NCBI GenBank assembly: GCA_022841365.1
Contig: JALHRP010000005.1
Location: forward strand, 94,013-126,466
Length of the DNA stretch: 32,454 nucleotides
Direction: 5' to 3'
Origin: Chitinophagaceae bacterium
Lineage (GTDB): Bacteria; Bacteroidota; Bacteroidia; Chitinophagales; Chitinophagaceae
Shown here: piece by piece, positions 1-9,065 of the stretch
Position numbering within the stretch: the stretch's first letter is position 1
Layout of the letters: the number at the start of each line of letters is the position of its first letter
The notes under the pieces: model-generated
Told to the model about the DNA's origin: nothing
The model's input: only the letters and a program-made list of their open reading frames with translations
Database searches by the model: none
Made by a program: the position numbers and the translations under genes

Positions 1-1230
1 TTCAGAATTGCTTCTCACCTGCACATTGGCCGCTTAGGTGTTGACAGTACCTACATGAATCCCGATTCAAGTTTAACCGATCAGTTCTATCATAAAAATC
101 TGCAACAGGTACTGAGCAATCAAACATTTTATCCGGTTATCCATGCCTTAGAGCCCCAGCATAAGGGCTATCAGCTCTTGCGTACATCAATCCAATCATT
201 TCTTGACACTGCTAATTTTTCTACACACTATACTTATGTATCGTATCCTTTTAAAGATTCTGCAGTCTTTATTAAAACACTTATCAAACGGCTGAAAGAA
301 GAAGGTGTTATCAGCTGGAAAACGAAACAGGTTGATTCAATTCAGTTAAGAGACGCTATTTTTCAGGTACAGCAAAAACGTAAACTTGCTGTTGATGGCA
401 GATATGGAGCACAACTCATCCGGACTCTCAATAACACTGATGCAGAAAAATTTAAACGCATTGCTATTAATTTAGACCGTTATAAAGTATTGCCGCCGCA
501 AATGCCTAAACGCTATATCTGGGTAAACCTGCCGGCTTATAAACTGGAGCTCTGGGATAATGATTCGGTACAGCTTGAAAGTAAAGTGGTGATAGGCAAA
601 CCCAATACACGCACACCATTACTCACCAGCCAGATCAGCGATATGGTTACTTATCCGCAATGGACTATTCCCAACAGCATCATCATGAAAGAAATTGTTC
701 CTGCTCTGCGAAGAAATCCCGGATACCTTGCAAGGAAAGGATATGCTTTAATGAAATGGAATGACGAACTGGTTGATCCGTATACGGTTGACTGGACAAA
801 ATATAAAAAAGGCATTCCTTACCGAATTGTGCAAGGAAGCGGCGATGATAATGCATTGGGCATTTTAAAATTTAATTTCCCTAATAAGTATGCAGTGTAC
901 CTGCACGATACCAATCAGCGCTATCTCTTTAAAAATGAAAAACGGGCACTGAGTCACGGATGTGTTCGTGTGCAGGAATGGGAAAAACTCACCTACTACA
1001 TTTCAGCACTGGACAGTGCAGGTTTTGCAGAGGATACCAGCCTTGTACCGCAGGATTCAATAAAAGTATGGCTGCAGCGAAAGGAAAAACATGTGATTAA
1101 GGTAAAATCAAAAATCCCCGTTTATTTCCGTTACTTTACCGCAACTGTAAGAAACGGCAGAATTGTTTTTTTTGAAGATATTTATAACGAAGACAAAGCA
1201 GCACGTGAAGCTTATTTCTCTACCAAATAA
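1..1230 (+). CDS. L,D-transpeptidase, YcbB/LdtD-like (5' partial)
   Basis: This enzyme forms 3-3 cross-links in peptidoglycan, or attaches proteins to it, in the periplasm. The reading frame is open from the first base, so the gene begins upstream of the window; the ATG at 55 is internal. Numbering from that ATG, residues 1-150 form the scaffold and peptidoglycan-binding-like region typical of long YcbB-type enzymes. The YkuD catalytic domain starts near residue 151. Its signature is ALSHGCVRV, with His301, catalytic Cys303 and Arg305. The family assignment is firm from this motif. The signal peptide or membrane anchor lies outside the window. The next gene, an RlpA-like protein, begins 6 nt after the stop and is also wall-related, so the two are probably cotranscribed. 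Confidence 0.9.
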   Translation, partial: FRIASHLHIGRLGVDSTYMNPDSSLTDQFYHKNLQQVLSNQTFYPVIHALEPQHKGYQLLRTSIQSFLDTANFSTHYTYVSYPFKDSAVFIKTLIKRLKEEGVISWKTKQVDSIQLRDAIFQVQQKRKLAVDGRYGAQLIRTLNNTDAEKFKRIAINLDRYKVLPPQMPKRYIWVNLPAYKLELWDNDSVQLESKVVIGKPNTRTPLLTSQISDMVTYPQWTIPNSIIMKEIVPALRRNPGYLARKGYALMKWNDELVDPYTVDWTKYKKGIPYRIVQGSGDDNALGILKFNFPNKYAVYLHDTNQRYLFKNEKRALSHGCVRVQEWEKLTYYISALDSAGFAEDTSLVPQDSIKVWLQRKEKHVIKVKSKIPVYFRYFTATVRNGRIVFFEDIYNEDKAAREAYFSTK

Positions 1231-1236
1231 ACAGGA

Positions 1237-1656
1237 ATGATAAAACTTCTGTCGGTTTTCAGCTTCTTTCTTTTGCTTTCTGTTCACCCCCTTTCGGCAC
1301 AGGATACAACTGCTGTGAAAGGAAAAAAGGGCAGCGGCGGGAAAGCAAAAATTCAATATGGCGTAGCCAGTTTTTATTCCAATAAATTTAACGGGCGAAA
1401 AACTGCCAACGGAGAAATTTTCAGCCAGCAGAAACTTACGGCAGCGCATAATTCTCTTCCGCTCGGTACCTATGTAAAGGTGACCAACCTGCGTAACGGC
1501 CGTACAGTGGTAGTAAAAATCAACGACCGGCTTCATCACCGAAACAAGCGGATTATTGATCTTACAAGGGCGGCAGCAACCAAACTCGGTTTTATTAAAA
1601 GCGGGTTAACCCGTGTAAAACTGGAAGTATTGGGTAAAAAGCCCCCTGTAAAGTGA
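1237..1656 (+). CDS. RlpA-like septal ring lytic transglycosylase (DPBB domain protein)
   Basis: A 139-aa secreted protein of the RlpA family, whose studied members cleave or bind denuded glycan strands during cell separation. The first ~22 residues form a signal peptide ending at an Ala-Gln junction. A short Lys/Gly-rich linker follows, and then a double-psi beta-barrel from about residue 45 to 136. It carries the family pattern YGVASFYS, TANGE, AAHNSLPLGT and VKINDR. No SPOR domain is present, so this is the short form common in Bacteroidota. It follows the L,D-transpeptidase by 6 nt, consistent with a small cell-wall operon. Whether it is catalytic or only wall-binding cannot be decided from sequence. 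Confidence 0.88.
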   Translation: MIKLLSVFSFFLLLSVHPLSAQDTTAVKGKKGSGGKAKIQYGVASFYSNKFNGRKTANGEIFSQQKLTAAHNSLPLGTYVKVTNLRNGRTVVVKINDRLHHRNKRIIDLTRAAATKLGFIKSGLTRVKLEVLGKKPPVK

Positions 1657-1716
1657 TCAATCCATAAACAAGGAAAGAATGTGTGTAAATAATTTCATGA
1701 TTACCCCACCTACCTT

Positions 1717-1724
1717 TACTTTTG
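1717..1724 (+). promoter_or_regulatory. Candidate Bacteroidota promoter (-7 box) for the OmpA gene
   Basis: TACTTTTG is an exact match to the Bacteroidota TAnnTTTG -7 consensus and lies 22 nt before the OmpA start codon. Twenty nucleotides upstream, at 1694-1696, is TTC, a two-of-three match to the -33 TTG. Spacing fits the known 19-21 nt. The role is inferred from match and position. Confidence 0.55.
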
Positions 1725-1746
1725 CTCATTCCAAAACAATTCTTAT

Positions 1747-3087
1747 ATGAAACAATTGTGTGTGTTGATTCTTGCTGTTAACTGCTTTATTGCTGTAAAC
1801 GGACAAGAAAACAATCTCAAAAAAAACCCTTCTTTCGGTATCCACTTTACTGGTATTGATTTTAAAACAGCCCAGGATCTGCGTACAAAAAACATTGCAA
1901 CTGTAGTACGTGAAAAACAGTGGAGAAGAGCTGAGCGTTTAAATCCTGCTATTACTTTAAGTTACTCGCAGGGGCTTAGTCAGCATTTTGATGTGATGAC
2001 ACGTTTAACGGGTGCTTTTCTTTCTTATCCTTCCCGCAACACCACTTCATTGAATTTAAACGATCGCTTTTATTTTGAAGCAGATGCAAATATTAACCTG
2101 AAACTTCTTACTGATAATTACTGGGTAGTTCCGTATTTACAGGCAGGTGCAGGTTTATCAAAAGAACGTACCAACTGGATGGCCTATATGCCTATTGGTG
2201 CCGGCCTGCAGGTGAATCTCTGGGATGGTGGTTTTTTACACATCAACACCGGCTATCGTGTTCCCGTAAGTTCAAGAGCAAATTACAGTCTGTTTCACGC
2301 AATTGGTGTAAGCTTCCCTGTTGCTGAAAGAAAACAAACTCCTCCTCCTCCGCCACCACCTCCGGCTCCGGAGCCTCCAAAAGATAAAGATGGTGATGGT
2401 GTGTTGGATGAAAACGATATGTGTCCCGATGTTGCAGGTTTATCTGCTTTGCGTGGATGCCCTGATTCTGACAAAGATGGTATTGCAGATAAAGATGATA
2501 AATGTCCAAACCAGGCTGGTATGGCCCGTTATAACGGCTGTCCTGTACCTGATACAGATAAAGATGGTATTAATGATGAAGAAGATAAGTGTGTAACGGT
2601 TGCAGGTGTTGCACGTTACAATGGCTGTCCTATTCCTGACAGCGATGGTGATGGGGTAAATGATGAAGAAGATAAATGCCCTGCTGTAGTTGGTGTAGCA
2701 ACAAATGCAGGCTGTCCTGAAATTAAACAGGAAGTGATTAAAAAAGTAGAGTTTGCAGCTAAGAATGTATTCTTCAACACTGGAAGCTATCAGTTACAGA
2801 AAAAATCATATGCACCTTTAAATGAAGTGGCGAAAATTTTAAAAGACAATCCCACACTGCAATTAGATGTGGAAGGGCATACAGATAATGCCGGCGATGC
2901 AGCAAAAAATCAAATGCTGTCAGAAAACAGAGCATCGGCTGTAAAAGCTTACCTCATTGCACAAGGTGTTGAAGGTACCCGTTTAACAGCTGCGGGATAT
3001 GGCCCTGATCGTCCGGTTGCAGATAATAAAACTGCTGCAGGTAAATCTAAAAACCGCCGTGTAGAGTTAAAGCTCAGAAGTTATTAA
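1747..3087 (+). CDS. OmpA-family outer-membrane protein with thrombospondin type 3 repeats
   Basis: A 446-aa protein that would link the outer membrane to peptidoglycan. Residues 1-20 are a signal peptide. Residues ~21-195 resemble an outer-membrane beta-barrel, with alternating strands ending in aromatic residues. A proline-rich hinge follows (about 198-210). Next come acidic calcium-binding thrombospondin type 3 repeats (~211-330) with recurring DxDxDGxxDxxDxCP units and paired cysteines. The OmpA_C domain occupies ~340-446 and includes EGHTDNAG (Asp380) and SENRA, which supply the Asp and Arg that bind diaminopimelate in this family. The architecture is standard for Bacteroidota. It has its own promoter candidate and is followed by a strong terminator, so it is probably monocistronic. 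Confidence 0.93.
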   Translation: MKQLCVLILAVNCFIAVNGQENNLKKNPSFGIHFTGIDFKTAQDLRTKNIATVVREKQWRRAERLNPAITLSYSQGLSQHFDVMTRLTGAFLSYPSRNTTSLNLNDRFYFEADANINLKLLTDNYWVVPYLQAGAGLSKERTNWMAYMPIGAGLQVNLWDGGFLHINTGYRVPVSSRANYSLFHAIGVSFPVAERKQTPPPPPPPPAPEPPKDKDGDGVLDENDMCPDVAGLSALRGCPDSDKDGIADKDDKCPNQAGMARYNGCPVPDTDKDGINDEEDKCVTVAGVARYNGCPIPDSDGDGVNDEEDKCPAVVGVATNAGCPEIKQEVIKKVEFAAKNVFFNTGSYQLQKKSYAPLNEVAKILKDNPTLQLDVEGHTDNAGDAAKNQMLSENRASAVKAYLIAQGVEGTRLTAAGYGPDRPVADNKTAAGKSKNRRVELKLRSY

Positions 3088-3105
3088 TCGTTTTTGAATA
3101 ATAGC

Positions 3106-3138
3106 AAAACCCTCCTGCATGCAGGAGGGTTTTTTGTT
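3106..3138 (+). terminator. Rho-independent terminator after the OmpA gene
   Basis: A perfect inverted repeat spans 3106-3133 (arms AAAACCCTCCTGCA and its complement) and runs into a T-rich tail. It begins 19 nt after the OmpA stop. The A-run on the left arm could let it work weakly in both directions. Confidence 0.85.
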
Positions 3139-3182
3139 TTATGCTCATTAAAATGCGCTACTCTTTCCTGCAAAACTCTCAT

Positions 3183-3190
3183 TATCTTCG
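3183..3190 (+). promoter_or_regulatory. Candidate -7 box for trpS
   Basis: TATCTTCG differs from the TAnnTTTG consensus at one base and lies 34 nt before the trpS start, just after the upstream terminator. No clear TTG -33 box is seen at the expected distance, so this is a weak call. Confidence 0.35.
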
Positions 3191-3224
3191 CCCACTTACA
3201 AAAGGCTGAAATTTTAGAAGATAT

Positions 3225-4262
3225 ATGAGTAGTCAGACAGAAAACATGCCTGCAGGCAAACAGATTGTCATGAGTGGCATCCGCCCAACCGGTTATTTGC
3301 ACCTGGGTAATTATTTTGGTGCCATGCAGAATTATGTAAAAATGCAGGAGCAGTTTGAGTGTTATTTTATGGTGGCCGATCTGCATTCCTTAACAACTCA
3401 CCCCGATACAAAAGAGCTGCGTGAAAATGTAAAAAGAGTGTTTGCAGAAAACATTGCCTGCGGTTTAGATCCCGATAAAGTTGCATTTTATTGCCAGAGT
3501 CATATACATGAAACAGCCGAGCTGTATTTGTATTTAAATATGATGGCGTATAAAGGCGAGCTGGAGAAAACCACCACCTTTAAAGACAAAGTTCGCTTAC
3601 AGCCGGAGAATGTAAATGCAGGGTTATTAACTTATCCTGTTTTACAAACAGCCGATATTATTTTACATCGTGCAAAATATGTTCCTGTAGGAAAAGATCA
3701 GGAACAGCATCTGGAAATGGCCCGCACATTTGCCAACCGTTTCAACCATCGTTATGGTGATGTGTTTCCCGAACCCGTGGCATTTAATTTTGGTGGCGAA
3801 CTGGTGAAGGTGCCCAGCCTCGATGGTACAGGAAAAATGAGCAAGAGTGAAAACCAGAATGCAACAATCTATCTGTCTGATGCGGAGGATGTAATTAAGA
3901 AGAAGGTGATGAAAGCGAAGACCGATGCCGGACCAACTGAACCGAATGCAGCAAAACCGGATTATATTGAAAATCTTTTTCAGTTGATGCGTTTAGTGAG
4001 CAGCCCTGATACGTTACAGAAATTTGAAGATGATTTTAATACCTGTAACATACGCTATGGCGATATGAAAAAGCAATTGGGAGAAGATATTGCAGCGTTT
4101 ACAGCACCTATTCGTGAAAAGGCTGCAGCTATACAGAGCGATGAGGTTTACCTGAAAAAAGTAATGCTGCAGGGAGCTGAAAAAGCAAGGATCAGCGCAC
4201 AAAAAACCATTGAATTAACAAGAGAGGCAATGGGTCTTAATTATTTTGCCCCCACACCCTGA
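3225..4262 (+). CDS. trpS: Tryptophan--tRNA ligase
   Basis: This enzyme charges tRNA-Trp with tryptophan using ATP in the cytoplasm. It is a 345-aa class Ic synthetase, a normal length for bacterial TrpRS. The HIGH-type signature is GYLHLGNYFGA (His26 to Asn29). The KMSKS loop is present intact as KMSKS at residues 204-208, preceded by LDGTG. The family ADLHSLTT motif follows the HIGH region. An internal ATG at residue 16 (MSGIRPTG) is a possible shorter start, because the first ~15 residues are not part of the conserved fold. Candidate promoter and terminator signals upstream suggest an independent unit. Confidence 0.96.
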   Translation: MSSQTENMPAGKQIVMSGIRPTGYLHLGNYFGAMQNYVKMQEQFECYFMVADLHSLTTHPDTKELRENVKRVFAENIACGLDPDKVAFYCQSHIHETAELYLYLNMMAYKGELEKTTTFKDKVRLQPENVNAGLLTYPVLQTADIILHRAKYVPVGKDQEQHLEMARTFANRFNHRYGDVFPEPVAFNFGGELVKVPSLDGTGKMSKSENQNATIYLSDAEDVIKKKVMKAKTDAGPTEPNAAKPDYIENLFQLMRLVSSPDTLQKFEDDFNTCNIRYGDMKKQLGEDIAAFTAPIREKAAAIQSDEVYLKKVMLQGAEKARISAQKTIELTREAMGLNYFAPTP

Positions 4263-4357
4263 AGGGGAGCAAAAAAAATCTATCTTAGTTTTTAATGGAT
4301 GTAGTAAATTATAAATTGTAAACTCATAAATCATCCCCCTTTGGGGATAGGGGTTAT
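4263..4357. repeat. Intergenic G/C-run elements between trpS and the nucleoside kinase gene
   Basis: The 95-bp gap holds short C-run/G-run units. ATCCCC and GGGGAT form a small hairpin near 4332-4347, followed by a further GGGG block. AGGGGAG lies just after the trpS stop. TATCTTAG at 4281-4288 is a one-mismatch -7 box, but no TTG lies at the right distance. The units resemble G/C-run stretches in the gap at 18764-19105. Confidence 0.4.
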
Positions 4358-4993
4358 ATGGCAAAAAGTAAAAAACCAAAACATGTGGCAATAGCCGGCA
4401 ACATCGGCGCCGGAAAAACAACCTTAACGGAGATGCTGGCCAAGCATTACAAATGGATCCCTCAGTTTGAAGATGTAGATCACAATCCCTACCTCAATGA
4501 TTTTTATGAGGACATGCCCCGCTGGAGCTTTAATCTGCAAATCTATTTCCTCAACAACCGTTTAAATCAGGTGCTGGATATACAGCGTGGTACCGAAACG
4601 GTGATACAGGACCGGACCATTTTTGAAGATGCACATATTTTTGCACCCAACCTGCACGACATGGGTTTAATGGGTAAGCGTGATTTTGATAATTACTTCT
4701 CCTTTTTCGCAACACTAAAAACCATGGTGTCGCCTCCCGATCTGCTGATTTATCTCAAAGCATCGGTGCCAACATTGGTTGCACAAATTCAAAAAAGAGG
4801 AAGAGAGTACGAAGAAAATATCCGCCTTGATTATTTGAAAAAACTCAATGAGTATTACAACAAGTGGATTGAAAATTATAAAGAAGGCAGTTTGCTGGTA
4901 ATTGATGTTGATAAAAACAAGTTTGCAGAAAACGAAGAAGACCTGGGCGAAATCATCAGCAAGATTGATTCACAGTTATACGGATTGTTTTAA
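4358..4993 (+). CDS. Deoxynucleoside kinase family protein
   Basis: A 211-aa P-loop kinase of the deoxyguanosine/deoxyadenosine kinase family, which phosphorylates salvaged deoxynucleosides to 5'-monophosphates in the cytoplasm. The Walker A loop is GNIGAGKT at residues 14-21. The nucleoside-binding DRT/S-type motif is present as QDRTIFEDAHIF near residue 86. An arginine-rich LID-like stretch, QKRGREYEENI, lies around residues 146-156. Length and motif order match bacterial dNKs. The preferred base (dG, dA or dC) cannot be read from these motifs. It follows trpS by 95 nt and is closed by a terminator. Confidence 0.88.
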   Translation: MAKSKKPKHVAIAGNIGAGKTTLTEMLAKHYKWIPQFEDVDHNPYLNDFYEDMPRWSFNLQIYFLNNRLNQVLDIQRGTETVIQDRTIFEDAHIFAPNLHDMGLMGKRDFDNYFSFFATLKTMVSPPDLLIYLKASVPTLVAQIQKRGREYEENIRLDYLKKLNEYYNKWIENYKEGSLLVIDVDKNKFAENEEDLGEIISKIDSQLYGLF

Positions 4994-5018
4994 CAATCAT
5001 CATCATCTTATAAAAATT

Positions 5019-5046
5019 AAACCCCTCCAGGAATGGAGGGGTTTTT
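5019..5046. terminator. Terminator between the convergent nucleoside kinase and pckA genes
   Basis: A 10-bp perfect stem (5019-5028 with 5035-5044, AAACCCCTCC and its complement), a 6-nt loop and a T-run on the plus strand. It sits between two convergent genes. A-rich sequence on its left gives a T-rich tail on the minus strand, so it probably serves both. Confidence 0.85.
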
Positions 5047-5075
5047 GTTCTTAGCAAACAATCGATTACGACCAC

Positions 5076-6680
5076 TTACACTTGCGGCGCTGCGGCTAAA
5101 ATTTCTTCACCGCTGCCGGAAGCATACTTTTTAAAATTAGATATAAACTGTTCAGCTAAAGCATTTGCTTTTTGATCATAAGCTGCTTTATCTGCCCATG
5201 TATTTTTTGGATTTAAAATTTCTGCAGGAACACCTTCGCATGCAACAGGAATTTGAAATTGAAAGACAGGCATTGTTTCAAACTCTACATTATTTAATCT
5301 GCCGTTCAGTACAGCACAGATCAAAGCTCTTGTATACGAAAGTTTTATACGTTCACCTGTTCCATAACTTCCGCCCGTCCAGCCGGTGTTGATAAGCCAC
5401 ACATTTACTTTCTGTTCTTTCATTTTATTGCCCAGCATGGCTGCATACTTTGCAGGATGTAACGGAAGAAACGGTGCGCCGAAACAAGCACTGAACGTAC
5501 TCTTTGGTTCTATAACACCGGCTTCTGTTCCTGCAACCTTAGCAGTATATCCGCTAATGAACTGGTACATGGCCTGTCCTTCAGTTAATTTAGCAACCGG
5601 AGGCAGCACACCTGTAGCATCGCAGGTTAAAAAGAAAATATTTGTGGGTAAACCTGCAACTGCAGGGTTTAATGCATTGCTGATAAAATGTAACGGGTAA
5701 CTGACTCTTGTGTTTTCAGTTATAGATTTATTGCTGAAATCAATTTCATCAGTACCGGGAAAGAACTGAATATTTTCAACCAAAGCACCCGGCTTAATGG
5801 CATTAAAAATTTCGGGTTCTTTTTCTTCACTCAAATCAATACACTTGGCATAACAGCCTCCTTCAAAATTAAAAATGCCATGCTCATCCCAGCCATGTTC
5901 ATCATCACCAATCAGTTTGCGTTGCGGATCGGCACTCAAAGTTGTTTTTCCTGTTCCGCTTAAACCAAAGAACACAGCAACATCGCCTTCTTCACCCACA
6001 TTGGCGCTGCAGTGCATGCTTAATACTTTTTTATTCTGAGGAAGCAGAAAATTTAAAACAGTAAAAATTCCTTTCTTCATTTCACCGGTGTATCCCGAGC
6101 CACCAATCAAAATCATTTTATGCGAAAAGCTTACCACAGAAAAATTGCTGTTCCGCACACCATCCGTTTCGGGGTTGGCATAAAAATGAGGCGCCTGAAT
6201 AATATGCCAGTCAGCTTCAAACTGTTCAAGCTCATCTTCTGTTGGACGAAGAAATAAGTTATGTGCAAATAAATTGCTCCATGGATTTTCGTTAATCACA
6301 CGAATGTTTAACCGGTATGCAGGGTCGGCACAGGCGTACGCATCCCTCACCCAGATTTCTTCTTTGGTGCCGAGATAATCCATCATCTTTTTGTACAGGA
6401 TGTGGAAATACTTTTCATCAATGGGCTGGTTAAAATCGTTCCAGTGAACAGTATCTCTTGTGAGGTGATCTTCAACAATAAACTTATCCTTCGGGCACCG
6501 GCCGGTAAACTTTCCGGTGTTAATGCACAACGCTCCCGTATGGTTATAAACACCCTGCCCACGGGCAACAGTTTGTGCAGCTAATTCTTCAGGGCCCAGC
6601 TGGTAATGGATATTGTCTGAATGCGTTAACCCCAGCTTAATGAGCTTTTGCTCCGGGAAAAAAATACCTGGAATAGACAT
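5076..6680 (-). CDS. pckA: Phosphoenolpyruvate carboxykinase (ATP)
   Basis: This enzyme converts oxaloacetate and ATP to phosphoenolpyruvate, CO2 and ADP, the first committed step of gluconeogenesis. The 534-aa length is typical of ATP-dependent PEPCK. The substrate-binding segment GKFTGRCPKDKF lies near residues 56-67. The kinase-1a P-loop GLSGTGKTT is at residues 239-247 and is followed by LSAD. The GDDEHGWD motif and a later GWTGG...GTGERI segment also match. It is the only minus-strand gene in the window. Its neighbours give no functional link, and it is probably its own transcription unit. Confidence 0.97.
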   Translation of the reverse strand: MSIPGIFFPEQKLIKLGLTHSDNIHYQLGPEELAAQTVARGQGVYNHTGALCINTGKFTGRCPKDKFIVEDHLTRDTVHWNDFNQPIDEKYFHILYKKMMDYLGTKEEIWVRDAYACADPAYRLNIRVINENPWSNLFAHNLFLRPTEDELEQFEADWHIIQAPHFYANPETDGVRNSNFSVVSFSHKMILIGGSGYTGEMKKGIFTVLNFLLPQNKKVLSMHCSANVGEEGDVAVFFGLSGTGKTTLSADPQRKLIGDDEHGWDEHGIFNFEGGCYAKCIDLSEEKEPEIFNAIKPGALVENIQFFPGTDEIDFSNKSITENTRVSYPLHFISNALNPAVAGLPTNIFFLTCDATGVLPPVAKLTEGQAMYQFISGYTAKVAGTEAGVIEPKSTFSACFGAPFLPLHPAKYAAMLGNKMKEQKVNVWLINTGWTGGSYGTGERIKLSYTRALICAVLNGRLNNVEFETMPVFQFQIPVACEGVPAEILNPKNTWADKAAYDQKANALAEQFISNFKKYASGSGEEILAAAPQV

Positions 6681-6708
6681 AGCAATTGTTGAGTATTAAA
6701 TTCAGCGC

Positions 6709-6716
6709 CAAATGTA
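6709..6716 (-). promoter_or_regulatory. Candidate -7 box for pckA
   Basis: Read on the minus strand this is TACATTTG, an exact TAnnTTTG match, 28 nt before the pckA start. The nearest TTG upstream leaves only 16 nt of spacing, shorter than usual, so only the -7 element is supported. Confidence 0.4.
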
Positions 6717-6971
6717 AAGGCTAAACAAGAACCAAAAAAATTCCGAAACCGTTTGCGATTAGAAAGTATTTTGAAATTATAATATAATGATGAAATATTT
6801 TCAATGATTGACGACAATTGAACGAGTATTTTAAATTTATTCTAAGGGAGGATAGATGGTTTATAAACTTTATCCAAACACATGTTAGTTTTACTCCTTC
6901 TGTGGATTATTTCATTACAGAATTGGGCAGGCAGTACCGAAATGCTATTTTGCACACCTAATACAAAAAGG

Positions 6972-8261
6972 ATGAAATTTCAGCCCATCAAACCAGTGCT
7001 CTTCAGCAAAAACAGGGAACGTTTTATAAAAGCAATGCTTCCTCAATCAATCGCCATTTTTGTAAGTAACGATGAGTGGCCCATGAATGCCGATGCTCTG
7101 CATACATTTAAACAAAACAGCGATCTGTTTTGGTTAAGCGGTGTAATGCAGGAGGACAGTATGGTGATTTTATTTCCCGATCACCCGGATCCAAAGTACA
7201 GAGAAGTGCTGGTACTGGTTCGCCCCAATGAATTAAAAGAGAAGTGGGATGGAAAACGTTTGCGTGCAAATGAAGCCAGAGCCATTTCAGGAATTGAAAC
7301 AATTGTTTGGTTAGATAGTATAGAAGCCTTGTTGCAAACATGGGTGCATTTAGCCGATACAATTTATTTAAGCAGTAATGAGAATGACCGCAAAGCATCA
7401 TCCATCCGCAGCAGAGATTATCGTTTCATTGATGAAATGAAAAATAAATATCCACTGCACAATTTTCAACGTGCAGCAAAAATTATGAAAGAGCTGCGTG
7501 CTGTTAAAACAGCAGAAGAAGTGGAGCTGATTCAAAAAGCAATTGATATAACTGAAGTTGCTTTCCGCAGGTTGTTGCAGTTTATAAAACCGGGAGTAAT
7601 GGAAAATGAAATTGAAGCAGAGATTTATCATTCATTTTTATCACAAGGCTCAACAGGCCCGGCCTATGGCAGTATCATTGCCGGTGGCGACAGAGCAAGA
7701 ACATTACACTATGTAAGCAATAACCAGGAATGTAAAGAGGGCGAATTGATATTGATGGATTTTGGTGCGGAGTATGGTGGCTACAATGCAGATTTAACAC
7801 GTACAGTTCCGGTGAGTGGAAAATTTGGTCGCCGCCAAAAAACAATTTACAATGCCTGTTTGCATTTGCATGATTATGCAAAAAGTTTATTAAAGCCGGG
7901 TATTACCATTGTTGATTATACAGATAAAGTAGGTGAAGAAGCAACACAGCAGTTTTTAAAAATCGGGTTGTTGAAAAAAACAGATGTAAAAAATGAAGAC
8001 CCGGAGAACAGGGCATACCGCAAATACTTATATCATGGTATTTCGCATCATCTGGGTATTGATGTGCATGATCTCGGCACAAAAACAGAACCCATCAAAG
8101 CAGGGATGGTATTTACTGTAGAACCCGGTATTTATATTGAAGAAGAACAAATGGGAGTGCGGATTGAAAATAATTTCTGGATCACCAAAACAGGAAATAA
8201 AGATCTCATGAAAAATATTCCCATCACTGTTGAAGAGATTGAAGGTTTAATGAAAAAATAA
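6972..8261 (+). CDS. Aminopeptidase P family (Xaa-Pro aminopeptidase, M24)
   Basis: A dimetal peptidase that removes the N-terminal residue preceding proline. I chose the ATG at 6972 (429 aa) over the open frame's first ATG at 6882. The extra 30 residues are hydrophobic and unlike the family, whereas MKFQPI... leads straight into the aminopeptidase P N-terminal domain. The creatinase-fold catalytic half carries all five metal ligands: Asp263 and Asp274 (in MDFGAEYGGYNAD), His359 (GISHHLG), Glu384 (VEPG) and Glu399 (RIEN). The 290-bp gap to the divergent pckA is A/T-rich with no other gene. If the longer start were used, the protein would gain a membrane-like segment; I think this unlikely. 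Confidence 0.92.
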   Translation: MKFQPIKPVLFSKNRERFIKAMLPQSIAIFVSNDEWPMNADALHTFKQNSDLFWLSGVMQEDSMVILFPDHPDPKYREVLVLVRPNELKEKWDGKRLRANEARAISGIETIVWLDSIEALLQTWVHLADTIYLSSNENDRKASSIRSRDYRFIDEMKNKYPLHNFQRAAKIMKELRAVKTAEEVELIQKAIDITEVAFRRLLQFIKPGVMENEIEAEIYHSFLSQGSTGPAYGSIIAGGDRARTLHYVSNNQECKEGELILMDFGAEYGGYNADLTRTVPVSGKFGRRQKTIYNACLHLHDYAKSLLKPGITIVDYTDKVGEEATQQFLKIGLLKKTDVKNEDPENRAYRKYLYHGISHHLGIDVHDLGTKTEPIKAGMVFTVEPGIYIEEEQMGVRIENNFWITKTGNKDLMKNIPITVEEIEGLMKK

Positions 8262-8288
8262 AAACCGATTGTTATAATAAAAATTTCA

Positions 8289-9050
8289 ATGAAGCAAATC
8301 CCAAACCTTTTCACTCTGCTCAATCTTGTATTTGGCTGTATCGCCATCATTCTTATTCTGCAACCCGGCGAAAATATTACTGCAATTGACGGCAGTAACC
8401 TGGTGATCAACCCGCCGGAGAAGATCATGTTTGCATCTTATTTTATTTTTGCCGCAGGTATTGTTGATTTTCTGGATGGGTTTTTAGCACGCCTCATGAA
8501 AGCTACATCGGGCATGGGCAAACAACTCGACTCATTAAGTGATGTGGTTACATTTGGTGTGGCACCTGCCATGATCATGTACCAGTTATTGCGGATGAGT
8601 TATCTCAAAGAAGAATCAGCGCTAGATACTTCCATTATTTATTTGTTACCAGCTTTTTTGATTGCCTGTTGCGCAGCCTGGCGTTTGGCTAAGTTTAATA
8701 TTGATGAACGCCAAACCACTTCATTCCGTGGAGTACCAACACCTATTACAGCCATGGTAGTAGCTACATTGCCGTTGGTGATCTGGTATAATCAATGGGA
8801 TCTGGCATCAGTGATCATTAACCGTTGGGTGTTGTATGCCATTATACTCATCATCAGTTTGCTGATGGTATCAGATGTACCCATTATGAGTCTCAAGCTG
8901 AAAGATTTCAGCTTCAAAAATAACCGGCCAATATTTCTGTTGCTGGTGCTGGCAATTGGTTTGCTGTTGATTTTTAAGTGGGCAGCCATTCCGCTTATTT
9001 ATGTAAGCTATGTTGCTTTATCTTTGCTCTTCCGAAAACAGATTCAGTAA
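8289..9050 (+). CDS. pssA: CDP-diacylglycerol--serine O-phosphatidyltransferase
   Basis: This inner-membrane enzyme makes phosphatidylserine from CDP-diacylglycerol and serine, the precursor of phosphatidylethanolamine. The 253-aa protein contains the full CDP-alcohol phosphatidyltransferase signature D-x2-DG-x2-AR-x8-G-x3-D-x3-D, beginning DFLDGFLAR near residue 59. About six to eight hydrophobic segments are visible, as expected of type II PssA. The start MKQIPNLFTLLNL is the classic opening of the family. It begins 27 nt after the aminopeptidase stop and is followed 15 nt later by purS, so the three may be cotranscribed without sharing a pathway. Confidence 0.93.
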   Translation: MKQIPNLFTLLNLVFGCIAIILILQPGENITAIDGSNLVINPPEKIMFASYFIFAAGIVDFLDGFLARLMKATSGMGKQLDSLSDVVTFGVAPAMIMYQLLRMSYLKEESALDTSIIYLLPAFLIACCAAWRLAKFNIDERQTTSFRGVPTPITAMVVATLPLVIWYNQWDLASVIINRWVLYAIILIISLLMVSDVPIMSLKLKDFSFKNNRPIFLLLVLAIGLLLIFKWAAIPLIYVSYVALSLLFRKQIQ

Positions 9051-9065
9051 CACAATATTTATACA

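Noticed and set aside
1108-1539. 143-aa minus-strand ORF across the L,D-transpeptidase/RlpA junction
   Set aside because: It lies opposite two well-supported genes and shows no family resemblance.
2321-2596. 91-aa plus-strand ORF inside the OmpA gene
   Set aside because: It is another frame of the repetitive thrombospondin-type repeats and has no recognisable protein character.
5386-5700. 104-aa plus-strand ORF opposite pckA
   Set aside because: It is the antisense shadow of a highly conserved pckA coding region.
6882-6971. N-terminal membrane anchor on the aminopeptidase P
   Set aside because: The hydrophobic 30-residue extension comes from an upstream in-frame ATG; the conserved domain starts at the ATG at 6972, so the extension is probably untranslated.
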